Assembly (NCBI GenBank): GCA_008704415.1
Contig: VXIS01000419.1
Span: forward strand, 1-34,992
Reading direction: 5' to 3'
Length of the DNA stretch: 34,992 nt
Source: Sphaerosporella brunnea
Taxonomy: Eukaryota > Ascomycota > Pezizomycetes > Pezizales > Pyronemataceae
The translations under genes were made by a program, and so were the position numbers. Below the pieces are notes generated by a model. That model was not told the origin of the DNA, made no database searches, and saw only the letters and a program-made list of their open reading frames with translations. Position 1 is the stretch's first letter. Every line of letters begins with the position of its first letter. Below, piece by piece: positions 1 to 11,468 of the stretch.

Positions 1-10
1 GAGCGCTGCC

Positions 11-2033
11 ATGGCAGACACGCTCTCTTCGGACCAGGTCAATTACATGATCTGGAGGTGAGTGGACAGAACAGGCGCGCTTGCATCGTCCAATCATCTG
101 ACTCGTGTATCGCTTCGCAGGTATCTTCAGGAATCAGGTTTGTTCGAACCTCCCGCCGTTTCCTTTCTTCTCCCTCTACGGTCGTTGATTAGACCCCATC
201 TTGCATGCAGGGTTCCGTGACTCCGCCTATGCTTTCCAACGCGACTCGAAGGTTGACAGGCTTGAAGAATCCTTTCGAGCCCGGGTCAAGCCGAACCTAT
301 TGATTTATCTCATTCAACGGGGACTACAGTACGAGGAACTCGCGAGCCAGATTGACCGTGTATGTTTACTCGTTTCATCGTTTGGTCGGTTGTTCGAACC
401 GCGCTGATGGCCGTCGTATCCAGGATGGCACCATCAGAGAACCGGCTCGACCGTTTCAGTTTCTGCCCTCCAGTCCGACGGCAGCCCTTGAGGAAGATGA
501 GGGCGTCGGTTCAGATGGCCACCACATGGAGGAAGATGACGAAGAGAATGACTCAATCACACTTCAATCGAAATCACCAACCGTAACATCGACTACGAGT
601 GCAAATGCGAAAAAACATGGGATGGAGGATGGAGTAAATGGGGTATCAAAGAAGCGACGGAAGAAGAGTAGCAACGGGCACGACGGAGACGTTCAAATGA
701 CGGATGCCGTCCCTTCACCTCCTCTGACCGAGGAACTTCCTTTCACCAACGGCCGAAGCGTGGGCACACAAATAGAAGAACCGGTGGAGATATTGAAAGC
801 AGATACGTTAGTCGTGGAGGATTGGGATCAGATGGTTTCGGAGAATGGGGACGAGAAGACTATGTCTTGCGCTTGGAATCCGGTCGTATCGACGTTGCTA
901 GCCACATCGGTCCGGATATGGAACGTGCCCGAAGACGCAACGTCGTCTGAAGTACTCGAGCACGTCGCTCTGTCGCGCGAACCCTCTCGGACGGGCACCG
1001 ATAAAGCCAAAGTCACTGCCATCCGCTGGAGTCCAGAAGGGAACAAGCTGGCTAGTGGCTCCTTTGAAGGACAGACGCGAATATGGTCGGCGGACGGCAA
1101 GCTGGAATACAATATGTTCTTGCATTCCGCCCCAATATCGTCCCTCAAATGGAATAAGTCGGCTAGTATTCTGCTCACACTGTCATGCGACGGGAAAATG
1201 ATTGCATGGGATGCGGCGACAGGGGAAACCCACCAAGTTTTCGACTTGGAGGAGACGGTAACGGATATTGAATGGTTTTCGGAATCCCGGTTTATGGCGT
1301 GTGGCGAAAGCGGCAATATTCATCAGCTCGATATCGGAGTCGCAAAACCGTTGCACTCACTTCTCGCGCACGCGGGAGAGGTTACTTGCATTGCGTGGGA
1401 TGAATCCACCGCGACTGTTGCGACTGGCGGTTGCGATGCCTCAGTTTCAGTACATATCCCGCCTCACTCGGCTGCGAGAGAATACTGCTAACACCAACGG
1501 CATAGATTTGGCACAAACCTAATGAAACCTCGAAGCCAGATGCACTGTGTAAACTTCAAGGTCACACCCTACCAGTTGTATCCATCGCTTGGCAACCAGG
1601 AGTCGAATTCATTCCAGCATCGCCGAAGCGATTATTAGCTTCCGCTTCCGACGACTGCACTATCCGCCTGTGGGATGTGGTTTCTCAGACCTGTCTTAGG
1701 GTTTTGCAACGTCACGCGGATCCCATCGAATGCATATGTTTCTCACCGGACGGAAGCAAGCTTGCCTCTGGAGCTTATGGAGGAGTACTTGTATGGAAAG
1801 TTGAGTCGGGGGCCTTAACTCATGTCTACGACCGTGCCAGGCCGCATCGAAAAAATGGGGCTGAAGATTCCGTTGAGACTAGCGGATTGTCCTGGGATGA
1901 AGGTAGTCAGCGGCTTGCCATCGGAGAAGGCGCAACCAAGGTAAGTAATCCGCTCGACTGGTTCATCTCAAGAAGATTTCTGATTGATTTGCAGTGCACG
2001 GTTGTACGTGTATGCGGTCCAATTGCGGAGTGA
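11..2033 (+). CDS. sif2: LisH-WD40 repeat protein, TBL1/Sif2-type histone deacetylase complex subunit (left palindrome copy)
   Basis: Predicted 570-aa nuclear WD40 protein of the TBL1X/Sif2 family, which acts as a scaffold in Set3C/NCoR-type histone deacetylase corepressor complexes. Six exons: 11-57, 121-137, 211-359, 424-1449, 1506-1940 and 1995-2033. The first three encode an N-terminal LisH motif (about residues 7-40). An acidic, low-complexity linker follows, with a basic KKRRKK signal near residue 147. The C-terminal two thirds is a WD40 propeller with repeated IRW, LASGS and IW/LWD signatures. Introns are 53-73 nt with good donors. The start gives MADTLSSDQVNYMIW, as expected for the family, but only 10 bp of upstream sequence lie in the window. 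The copy is identical in sequence to the right-arm gene. Family membership is strong; the specific complex is inferred. Confidence 0.85.
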
Positions 2034-4320
2034 CCGGAAAAGCAGGCTATTTCGTATGGTTGATTGATCAACAGCATTTTTGAACGTTTCTTTACAATGG
2101 GGCCCTCTTGGAGAACTATTATATGGCCCGATGCACCATTGAAGACACTAGTGCGACAGGCCTTTCAGTGGAAAAATTGAATGTTACCTCATTTATCTGA
2201 GGAGGGATATCACGATTCGTTGCGAACATTTTTTTGTTTTCTTTTTTTTCCCCACCATCTTATTGAGCAGCCCTGCAGCGAGCTGTAGAGTTTTTATTGA
2301 TGCAGCAATATTCTTTGTTCTTTGTCCCGGTTCCCCTTCCCTTTGACGTGGGTGTATTACTAGTCGTTTCGTTTTCGTGGTTTAGTTTGCTTCGCTGGGC
2401 GCTGGAGTCTTGTTGGATGCACTTGAAGAAGTTGTAGGCACCTGTTTGGTTTATTTTTGGCATCTGTTTGCGCGTGGAGTTGGAGTATTTTGATTTCTAT
2501 CAAGCGGTGATAGAAGGTGTAGGCACATTATGTAGCACGTACTGTGTGGTGTTCCAACGTGTAAATGCCGATCACATCGAGATTACGCTAAGTAAGTACG
2601 AGAGAGAGGCACTAAGAAGTATCTAAATTATAGATATGGGGAATGAATCTTTTTTTACATTGCAGGCAGGGGCCCGGTTGGGGAGAAGGGCCTTGCACTC
2701 GAGTCCGTGCGGAGGGATGATGATGATGACGATGATGATGAATGGAACATTGCTTGCTGCTAATTGAGGGCGGGAGACGGTGATCTCTCTCTGTCTGTCT
2801 GTCTGGCTGTCTGGCTGTCAGGCTGTCTTGGCCCGCGAGCCGTGAAGTTCTCGCGACCGATTCGGTTGCTTTGCTGTGACGGTTGATCGCCACCTGCAAT
2901 GCACGGCAGGGTTTGTTGTTTTTCAGGGTCCAGCGGAAGCGTGGATCTCTTGGGCTGTGTGCGCTGGTGCTCGTACATGGCAGCTGCTCTGCGTCGATAG
3001 CCGGCGGTGCGCCGCCAAGCCGAGCAAGGAGGGGAACGAAGCGAGGCGGGCGGGCGAGCGAGCGAGCGGCACCAACAGCAATTCGTCAATCTCCGCTCGC
3101 GAGCTGCGTGTGCATGAGCGTGTATGCACCCGGGGGTCTTGCGTGTTTTTTTTGTTTGGCGCGGAGGAGGTTATAAGTTATAACCTCCTCCGCGCCAAAC
3201 AAAAAAAACACGCAAGACCCCCGGGTGCATACACGCTCATGCACACGCAGCTCGCGAGCGGAGATTGACGAATTGCTGTTGGTGCCGCTCGCTCGCTCGC
3301 CCGCCCGCCTCGCTTCGTTCCCCTCCTTGCTCGGCTTGGCGGCGCACCGCCGGCTATCGACGCAGAGCAGCTGCCATGTACGAGCACCAGCGCACACAGC
3401 CCAAGAGATCCACGCTTCCGCTGGACCCTGAAAAACAACAAACCCTGCCGTGCATTGCAGGTGGCGATCAACCGTCACAGCAAAGCAACCGAATCGGTCG
3501 CGAGAACTTCACGGCTCGCGGGCCAAGACAGCCTGACAGCCAGACAGCCAGACAGACAGACAGAGAGAGATCACCGTCTCCCGCCCTCAATTAGCAGCAA
3601 GCAATGTTCCATTCATCATCATCGTCATCATCATCATCCCTCCGCACGGACTCGAGTGCAAGGCCCTTCTCCCCAACCGGGCCCCTGCCTGCAATGTAAA
3701 AAAAGATTCATTCCCCATATCTATAATTTAGATACTTCTTAGTGCCTCTCTCTCGTACTTACTTAGCGTAATCTCGATGTGATCGGCATTTACACGTTGG
3801 AACACCACACAGTACGTGCTACATAATGTGCCTACACCTTCTATCACCGCTTGATAGAAATCAAAATACTCCAACTCCACGCGCAAACAGATGCCAAAAA
3901 TAAACCAAACAGGTGCCTACAACTTCTTCAAGTGCATCCAACAAGACTCCAGCGCCCAGCGAAGCAAACTAAACCACGAAAACGAAACGACTAGTAATAC
4001 ACCCACGTCAAAGGGAAGGGGAACCGGGACAAAGAACAAAGAATATTGCTGCATCAATAAAAACTCTACAGCTCGCTGCAGGGCTGCTCAATAAGATGGT
4101 GGGGAAAAAAAAGAAAACAAAAAAATGTTCGCAACGAATCGTGATATCCCTCCTCAGATAAATGAGGTAACATTCAATTTTTCCACTGAAAGGCCTGTCG
4201 CACTAGTGTCTTCAATGGTGCATCGGGCCATATAATAGTTCTCCAAGAGGGCCCCATTGTAAAGAAACGTTCAAAAATGCTGTTGATCAATCAACCATAC
4301 GAAATAGCCTGCTTTTCCGG
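2034..4320. other. Central spacer of the palindrome, no gene
   Basis: This stretch holds the mirrored 3' flanks of the two convergent sif2 copies. Each half has the same simple-sequence tracts: a GAT/ATC trinucleotide run (about 2717-2741 and mirror 3613-3637) and a TCTG/CTGT-rich run (about 2786-2826 and mirror 3528-3568). Open frames here occur as mirror pairs and look like no known protein. The axis is base 3177. Confidence 0.8.
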
Positions 4321-6343
4321 TCACTCCGCAATTGGACCGCATACACGTACAACCGTGCACTGCAAATCAATCAGAAATCTTCTTGAGATGAACCAGTCGA
4401 GCGGATTACTTACCTTGGTTGCGCCTTCTCCGATGGCAAGCCGCTGACTACCTTCATCCCAGGACAATCCGCTAGTCTCAACGGAATCTTCAGCCCCATT
4501 TTTTCGATGCGGCCTGGCACGGTCGTAGACATGAGTTAAGGCCCCCGACTCAACTTTCCATACAAGTACTCCTCCATAAGCTCCAGAGGCAAGCTTGCTT
4601 CCGTCCGGTGAGAAACATATGCATTCGATGGGATCCGCGTGACGTTGCAAAACCCTAAGACAGGTCTGAGAAACCACATCCCACAGGCGGATAGTGCAGT
4701 CGTCGGAAGCGGAAGCTAATAATCGCTTCGGCGATGCTGGAATGAATTCGACTCCTGGTTGCCAAGCGATGGATACAACTGGTAGGGTGTGACCTTGAAG
4801 TTTACACAGTGCATCTGGCTTCGAGGTTTCATTAGGTTTGTGCCAAATCTATGCCGTTGGTGTTAGCAGTATTCTCTCGCAGCCGAGTGAGGCGGGATAT
4901 GTACTGAAACTGAGGCATCGCAACCGCCAGTCGCAACAGTCGCGGTGGATTCATCCCACGCAATGCAAGTAACCTCTCCCGCGTGCGCGAGAAGTGAGTG
5001 CAACGGTTTTGCGACTCCGATATCGAGCTGATGAATATTGCCGCTTTCGCCACACGCCATAAACCGGGATTCCGAAAACCATTCAATATCCGTTACCGTC
5101 TCCTCCAAGTCGAAAACTTGGTGGGTTTCCCCTGTCGCCGCATCCCATGCAATCATTTTCCCGTCGCATGACAGTGTGAGCAGAATACTAGCCGACTTAT
5201 TCCATTTGAGGGACGATATTGGGGCGGAATGCAAGAACATATTGTATTCCAGCTTGCCGTCCGCCGACCATATTCGCGTCTGTCCTTCAAAGGAGCCACT
5301 AGCCAGCTTGTTCCCTTCTGGACTCCAGCGGATGGCAGTGACTTTGGCTTTATCGGTGCCCGTCCGAGAGGGTTCGCGCGACAGAGCGACGTGCTCGAGT
5401 ACTTCAGACGACGTTGCGTCTTCGGGCACGTTCCATATCCGGACCGATGTGGCTAGCAACGTCGATACGACCGGATTCCAAGCGCAAGACATAGTCTTCT
5501 CGTCCCCATTCTCCGAAACCATCTGATCCCAATCCTCCACGACTAACGTATCTGCTTTCAATATCTCCACCGGTTCTTCTATTTGTGTGCCCACGCTTCG
5601 GCCGTTGGTGAAAGGAAGTTCCTCGGTCAGAGGAGGTGAAGGGACGGCATCCGTCATTTGAACGTCTCCGTCGTGCCCGTTGCTACTCTTCTTCCGTCGC
5701 TTCTTTGATACCCCATTTACTCCATCCTCCATCCCATGTTTTTTCGCATTTGCACTCGTAGTCGATGTTACGGTTGGTGATTTCGATTGAAGTGTGATTG
5801 AGTCATTCTCTTCGTCATCTTCCTCCATGTGGTGGCCATCTGAACCGACGCCCTCATCTTCCTCAAGGGCTGCCGTCGGACTGGAGGGCAGAAACTGAAA
5901 CGGTCGAGCCGGTTCTCTGATGGTGCCATCCTGGATACGACGGCCATCAGCGCGGTTCGAACAACCGACCAAACGATGAAACGAGTAAACATACACGGTC
6001 AATCTGGCTCGCGAGTTCCTCGTACTGTAGTCCCCGTTGAATGAGATAAATCAATAGGTTCGGCTTGACCCGGGCTCGAAAGGATTCTTCAAGCCTGTCA
6101 ACCTTCGAGTCGCGTTGGAAAGCATAGGCGGAGTCACGGAACCCTGCATGCAAGATGGGGTCTAATCAACGACCGTAGAGGGAGAAGAAAGGAAACGGCG
6201 GGAGGTTCGAACAAACCTGATTCCTGAAGATACCTGCGAAGCGATACACGAGTCAGATGATTGGACGATGCAAGCGCGCCTGTTCTGTCCACTCACCTCC
6301 AGATCATGTAATTGACCTGGTCCGAAGAGAGCGTGTCTGCCAT
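4321..6343 (-). CDS. sif2: LisH-WD40 repeat protein, TBL1/Sif2-type histone deacetylase complex subunit (right palindrome copy)
   Basis: This is the exact mirror of the gene at 11-2033. Exons on the minus strand, in coding order: 6297-6343, 6217-6233, 5995-6143, 4905-5930, 4414-4848 and 4321-4359. They encode the same 570-aa LisH plus WD40 protein of the Sif2/TBL1 corepressor family. Unlike the left copy, it has a full upstream region in the window (6344 onward), shared head to head with the TMEM115-like gene at 7655. If the palindrome is an assembly artefact, this is the genuine locus. If it is real, the two copies point at each other and could produce overlapping antisense 3' transcripts. 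Confidence 0.88.
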
Positions 6344-6353
6344 GGCAGGCGCT

Positions 6354-7654
6354 CGAGTCACGGCCGGAAGGCAGTACTAGCAAGCTGAAGGGCGAGGCAG
6401 AGGCAGGCAACACCAAACAGGCCACAGTTCGGCTATTGTTGCAAGTTTTGGGTTGGGTTGGGGGGGGGGGGGGTGTGGTGGGTGGGTGTGGGTGTGACAG
6501 GAGAGAAGTTTGGATCGAGAAGTGGGAGTGAAAGACCAAGCGCAAGGGCGGAAGGAGAGGATGAGAGCAGGCGGGTAGGTAGGGTTGGGTGGGTGATGAT
6601 AGCGTGTTTTATTTTATTTTTTGGGGTGCTGTATGGAGAGATGGAATAGTTTCCACAAGCAAGTTGTATGTAGCGGCAGAGAAGGTGTGTTAGCACTGTT
6701 AGGAGGGTACTACTTTAGTGGGCAAGCGTAAGTAAGTAAGCAAGCACCGGCTGCACCAAGTACCTAGGCCTGTTGCAGAGCAGGTACCTCAGTGCTTCTG
6801 CACTCACCGTATTGCTACTCCACTCTCCGGATGGCTTTTTTTTTGGGGGGGGGGGGGGGGTACTTGAAGGATCTTGCAGCGGAATGCGGTGCAGTCCAGA
6901 ACGCACCGTTCTTTGGGGGACAGACTGTTTGGGAGAGGTTTGCGGAGTTGTGGGTTGAGGAAGAAGGCGCAGATGGGGGGTAGTTATCTCAAGGTTCCGG
7001 AGGTGCTGCAGAGTGCAGACGACAAGGTATGTAGGGGACTTCGCGAAGTAATTCAGAAATCGACAACTAGATGAATGGAATCTGATGCATATATATGATA
7101 TCGATAGCTGAACTCAGGTTGGCAGCAGGACCATCATCATGCAGCATTGGATTCTGCGAATAAGCCACATCATCGAATTCTCCGACACAGTAGAGGAGAC
7201 AGCCTCGATGCCAGCATTTGCATCTCCAGCCGACACATGCAGGATGGCTACATACCGTTGTCTGCCATTGCGTCCAAACGTAAGTATGTATGTGAATGCA
7301 TCTGCTATGTAGTTACGTATATCTGGAATATGCACGAGTCAAATCGTCTTCTGGAAATTCTTTCGCATGCAAACTTTCTGAATCTCCGATGCTCCCAACG
7401 ATCGCCCTGCCAAGGCTTTCCTCCCTCGCCTGTGCCCCCCGCGTGTCTCATGCCTCCACCCCCCGCTGGCCTGACACCCCACCGATTTTATGAACTTCTC
7501 TAGTCGAGCTATGTTCACACCGTTCGCCAAACTCCACCACAACCTTCCATAACCCGCCGCCACCGCCGCCGCCGCCCCCCGCCGTCCCCGCTGCCGCTGC
7601 CGCTGCCGCCGCCGCCGCCGCCCACACCCCCCCCCCCCCCAAACAAAACAAAAT
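6354..7654. promoter_or_regulatory. Divergent intergenic region between sif2 and the TMEM115-like gene
   Basis: About 1.3 kb separate the two start codons, with no convincing gene inside. The region has unusually long G/C homopolymers: G runs near 6461-6472 and 6845-6860 (the latter follows a T run) and a C run at about 7627-7640. A CCG/GCC trinucleotide-rich tract lies at about 7557-7622, in the presumed 5' leader of the plus-strand gene. It presumably holds both promoters; no specific factor site was assigned. Confidence 0.5.
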
Positions 7655-8922
7655 ATGCCCCGCGTGAACGTTCCGCCGCTCACGCGGATATGTCTTATCC
7701 TCTGCACTGCTCTCTCGATCCTGGCCGGCGCCCTGCGTTATCGTGCCTGGATAAGCCAGAGATCGGACTCCGACTCCGACTCCGACTCCGGCACGCCCTC
7801 AGACTCGCAGTCCTTCACTATCCCGTACCTGACGGTAGTGCCTGCGCTTTCTGTCGTATACCCCTGGACTTTCCTCACTAGCAGCATCGTCGAGTCGAAT
7901 GTTGGTTGACTGAGACATCCGTTTGACATCGGATCATTGTTGATGGTTTCTGCTGTAGATATTTACCCTCGCCACAACGCTAGCTACACTCTTCTACGGT
8001 GGAAAATATCTCGAGCGTGCCTGGGGCTCCGAGGAGTTTGGCAAATTTCTGCTAGTGGTTTCCATCGTGCCAAATTTCCTGGCCTTTGTGCTCTACATCG
8101 TGTGGTTCGCGGTCACTGGAAACTCGGTGAGATCGTAAGCAACAACAACAACAACTTGCTCCCCCAACAGAAGAGCCTCGTGGCTGACTGGACAAACCAG
8201 GTTCACCACGATCTGTGGTGGCATTGCCCTCCAAGCCGGATTCCTTGTCGCGCTCAAACAACTGGTACCCGAACACACCGTCACACTCTTCAAGGGAATT
8301 GTCAAAATTCGAGTCAAGCACTTCCCGGCGTTGTTCCTTCTTGTCAACACTTTATCTGGCCCCGTTTTCGGAACTGACGTGGCGGCAATTCTTGCGTGGC
8401 TGGGCTTCTTGTCGTCGTGGACCTACCTACGTTTCTACAAACGCTCCTTCCCCGACCTCGGGAGTAACCAGGCTCCTTCACTCAAAGGCGACGCTTCGGA
8501 GATATTCGCGATGTAAGTCATGAAGCCCAGTCTAATTTAACACGGGAGAAACACTTTGCTTATAGCGGCTTTTCAGTGCCTATTTCTTCCCGGATCCAAT
8601 CCACCGCCCGGTCGCCATCATTTCGAATGTAGTCTACAACCTCCTCGTCGCGATCAAGATCTGCACTCCATTCTCGGCGGCGGATGTTTCGGCGTCAAAT
8701 AACCAAGCCCAGGCCCGTGACGGTGCCAATCTCAGCACACTACTGGGGCACGGCCCGGGATCGAGAGTAGGGAGCGCAAGAGTCGAGTCCGAGCGGCGGA
8801 GGGCGTTGGCGCTGAAAGCGCTGGACCAGCAACTGCATGCGGCAGCGAATAAGAACCACAGTGGAGGGGCATCAGCGGTACTCGGGGAAACCAGCCTGAA
8901 TCACCAGGAGGGCCAGTCCTAA
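7655..8922 (+). CDS. TMEM115-like (DUF1751) rhomboid-fold integral membrane protein
   Basis: Four exons (7655-7900, 7959-8134, 8201-8512, 8577-8922) encode 359 aa. The protein has an N-terminal hydrophobic segment (about residues 11-28), then a Ser-Asp repeat (SDSDSDSDS) where loop 1 would be. Several more membrane spans follow, including the family-type stretch around YGGKYLERAWGSEEF. The hydrophilic tail is cytosolic-type and ends GGASAVLGETSLNHQEGQS. TMEM115-family proteins are Golgi membrane proteins linked to retrograde transport and glycosylation and are catalytically inactive relatives of rhomboid. Splice phases all agree. In the last intron an upstream AG breaks the frame, whereas the chosen acceptor before 8577 restores IAYFFPDP. 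Confidence 0.85.
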
Positions 8923-9564
8923 CCATCGGCCAAGTTTGGCGCTTTTTTTCCTGCTACCATGGCCTATCACTCGATATCACGCATACCATTGGTAGCACTT
9001 GCTTCTGTAGATACCGTTGCTTAACATTCATGAATCTGGAGACTTGTTTCAGCTGCCTTGCGTATTTCTTTTTTTTTTTTCGGTTATGAAAATTTCGGAG
9101 GGTTACGGATCGTTTTTCCGTACTTGAAGGCTTGTTGAAGGGATTTCACGATGCGTAGGATTTTACGCTTTGTCTTTGATGTACAGTTTCTGGCGCATAG
9201 TTGGGTTGCTGATTGGAAAGGGATGGGGGAAAGGTGATACCATTTCTGAACTTGATATCTGATCTCCCAATTGTGACATTGAGTGACGCGGCATTCCTTG
9301 TTCAGACATCACATCTAGATAAGGTCTGGCGGTGGTTCTCACCGGAGCCAGAAAGCACCCAGTAGATGCAATAGGTAGAGAAAACAGAAAAGCTTCTACT
9401 GTACCTATCTTGAAAAGAAAGCCCATTAACGAAGACAAGCCAGGCAGGCCCGCACAGATACGACAGAATAGAAAATCCACATATACAGACAGACCAAGCT
9501 TTGTAACTAAGTTCAAAACAACCCCGCCCCCCCCCCCTCTTTTCTTAAGCGACCCGGGGTAATT
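8923..9564. other. Convergent 3' intergenic region
   Basis: This 640-bp stretch lies between the tail-to-tail TMEM115-like gene and the GT34 gene. It holds T-rich tracts after the first gene and a C11-type tract near 9527-9537. No conserved reading frame was recognised; it should contain both terminators. Confidence 0.6.
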
Positions 9565-10645
9565 CTAAGATACCGTCCGCCTCTTATCCCAGTATCTATT
9601 AAACTCATTTTCGCAGTTTTTCTCCGACTTGTAGCAGTCAGGGAAGCGGATGATGAAGTCGCCGTCGCTGTAGATGTTCTCCGCGTTTTCCGAGAGCGGC
9701 GAGTACGAATTGAAAGTCTTCTGCGGGATCAAGGCGAGTTTGGTCAGGATCGTTGGATGCCACTGAACAATATGCTCCTGTAATATCCGTCAGCTCTTTG
9801 CGCAACTCAGGCTACGACTGCTGCTGCTGGGTGTACCAAAGCATGTGTCTCCGCCCTGGCGAAGTTATAGAACCGAAACATCGGATCATACCAGGCGTCG
9901 AGGAAATAGTTTGCCCAGGGCCCAGACTTCAAGATCATGCTGCCAGGCGTCAAGCCGAGCTTGTCCTGGGTGAGGATGAACTGTATCCGCTCGGCGGGGA
10001 CGTGCTTGTACGTCTTGATGACGGACTGGGGAGGAACGATAGGCACATCGCGGCGCATGAGGGAGTTCAGCGGGGCGAGAATGTGCTCCTCGAGCGAGGG
10101 CGTCGGGTCCATGATGAGCGCGTCCTGGTCCAGGTACCAAAAGTACTCCGAATGCTTGTACGTGGACATCGCATGACGGATCGCCGGGATGCGCGACCAA
10201 CCTGAGCCTGCACTGCCGCCGGGGGGGTAGTCGGTAGTACTCTTAATGAAGAGTCCGTAACCTTTACATACCAGGTCGCAGCTTCCGTCAGCCCAAGGTC
10301 CCTCCCTTTTTACAAAGCTCAAATTGCCAGGTGGCATAACGGAGCCAAAGAGTAGAATATCATACCGTGGGCATTCGCATATTCCTGCCGATTCTTGACC
10401 ACCTTGTCGATGTATTCGTTCGAGTGATCGGTGCGGTTCAGGACCAGCACCATCACCGTCTGGGGAGCATCCGCGGGTCGTCCAGGTCCTGACAAACTGC
10501 GTAGCAAGAAGAACGCCAGCACCAAGAAAATAAGCAGCGCATATAGGGGTCGGTGGAGCCCCCTGGGTATATAGCTTCGCGAGACGGAGTTAGTCAGGAA
10601 CGGCGAGGACCGGTGGTTTCCTCGTGTCGGTAATGCGAAATGCAT
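9565..10645 (-). CDS. GT34 alpha-1,6-mannosyltransferase (Mnn10/Mnn11 family)
   Basis: Three exons on the minus strand (10366-10645, 9837-10261, 9565-9777) encode a 305-aa type II Golgi membrane protein. An N-terminal cytoplasmic tail beginning MHFALPTRGN leads into a signal anchor at about residues 33-50. The GT34 catalytic domain follows, with the metal/nucleotide-binding DQD in YFWYLDQDALIMDP and a family-type C-terminal ALEHIVQWHPTIL. Such proteins extend the outer-chain N-glycan mannan as part of the M-Pol II complex. The first exon joins at NAHG/YGLFIK and the last at THAL/EHIVQ. An upstream in-frame ATG at 10723 would add 26 residues, but MHFALP resembles the usual family start. Whether it is the Mnn10 or Mnn11 orthologue was not resolved. 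Confidence 0.88.
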
Positions 10646-11466
10646 CGTGCGTTTAACGGACGACGGCGGGCAACGGCACAGTGCGGAACGAAGCTCAATG
10701 GAAACGAATGGCGGGCAGGGCAAGCCGTGCCGGGGAAACGGGCGTCGATTTGTCTCTCAAGGAATTCGTCGAAGGGCGAGCTGGCTCTGACGCCGAGAGA
10801 GAGCGAGCTTCGTCAAGGTCGTGATTTGCAGAGTTGTCGCAATTGAGGGTTTGAAGCTTGTGTGAATGGGCTGGCTTCAGCCGCTGGAGATGCCAAGAAA
10901 GCGTGTCTCCGGTTGCCAAGACGCTAGGAAGATGGTTTCAGGCATACAGTTTATCTGCAAACAGTTTTTCTGCAAACAGTTTATCTGCAAACAGTTTATC
11001 TGCAAACAGTTTATTCTGCTTCTCCTGCGCTTACTCATTGGCTTTTCTCTCCTCTGATCGCCAATTATGCCGATCCCTCGACTCTCCCTCGAGCACCCCG
11101 AACGCCCAGCCTCGCAAAACCCACATCAAAAACGCTGAAGGACTTCACGAACCGTGGGAAGGGGAAATGATCGACGCAGGGATGGGAGCGGCGGCTCGAC
11201 TCTAACTCTTTCCAATATTTCCAAGACTTACCACCACCATCGATTTGTTCATCTGCTAAGACATCGCCAAATGCGTGAATAGTAAGTACATACCTACTTG
11301 GTAGTGCTCTCTGCACAGATTACTACGCATCAGCTTCGTAACAGTCATCACTCTGTGAGAAAGGAAGCGATGCTTAGCATATGGCCATTAGAGAGGGACA
11401 ACATCTCCATCTTCTACCAACCTTCAATCGCCAGTTCTAAAATTTAAATATGCAAAAACTGAAACA
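10646..11466. other. Upstream region of the GT34 gene
   Basis: This is presumably the promoter of the minus-strand mannosyltransferase. Apart from the 15-bp tandem repeat listed separately, no gene was recognised. A plus-strand open frame crossing the repeat reads as a SANSL pentapeptide array, but it has no family resemblance and is probably fortuitous. Confidence 0.5.
10947..11013. repeat. 15-bp tandem repeat, about 4.5 copies
   Basis: The unit CAGTTTATCTGCAAA recurs at 10947, 10962, 10977 and 10992, with a partial copy at 11007. One unit carries a T for A change. It lies about 300 bp upstream of the GT34 start codon. Confidence 0.95.
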
Positions 11467-11468
11467 TA

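Larger units (their letters stand above)
1..6353. repeat. Giant inverted repeat (palindrome), two 3.18-kb arms with a 1-nt spacer
   Basis: Every base x in 1-3176 pairs with base 6354-x as its reverse complement. All open frames of the left arm recur with identical translations in the right arm on the opposite strand. The centre is G3177 inside ggttataagttataacc, so there is no loop beyond one base. Homopolymers in the 3' flanks are also preserved (8- and 7-nt tracts near 2230 and 4120). The only difference seen is one extra G around 6345-6349, opposite the first ten bases. Homology therefore seems to continue left of base 1. The structure is either a real recent inverted duplication or a fold-back artefact at a contig end. 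Confidence 0.97.

Noticed and set aside
2612..3742. Open frames of 68-130 codons on both strands around the palindrome axis
   Set aside because: They exist as mirror pairs forced by the palindrome, have biased composition (Arg/Ser/Ala-rich, low complexity), cross the axis and match no known protein family by eye.
7448..7707. Gly/Ala/Arg-rich minus-strand frames over the CCG repeat
   Set aside because: They are translations of a trinucleotide repeat and C-run in the leader of the TMEM115-like gene.
10858..11205. Frame with a SANSL pentapeptide array
   Set aside because: It arises from the 15-bp tandem repeat, whose unit is a multiple of three; flanking sequence has no protein-like conservation or splice support.
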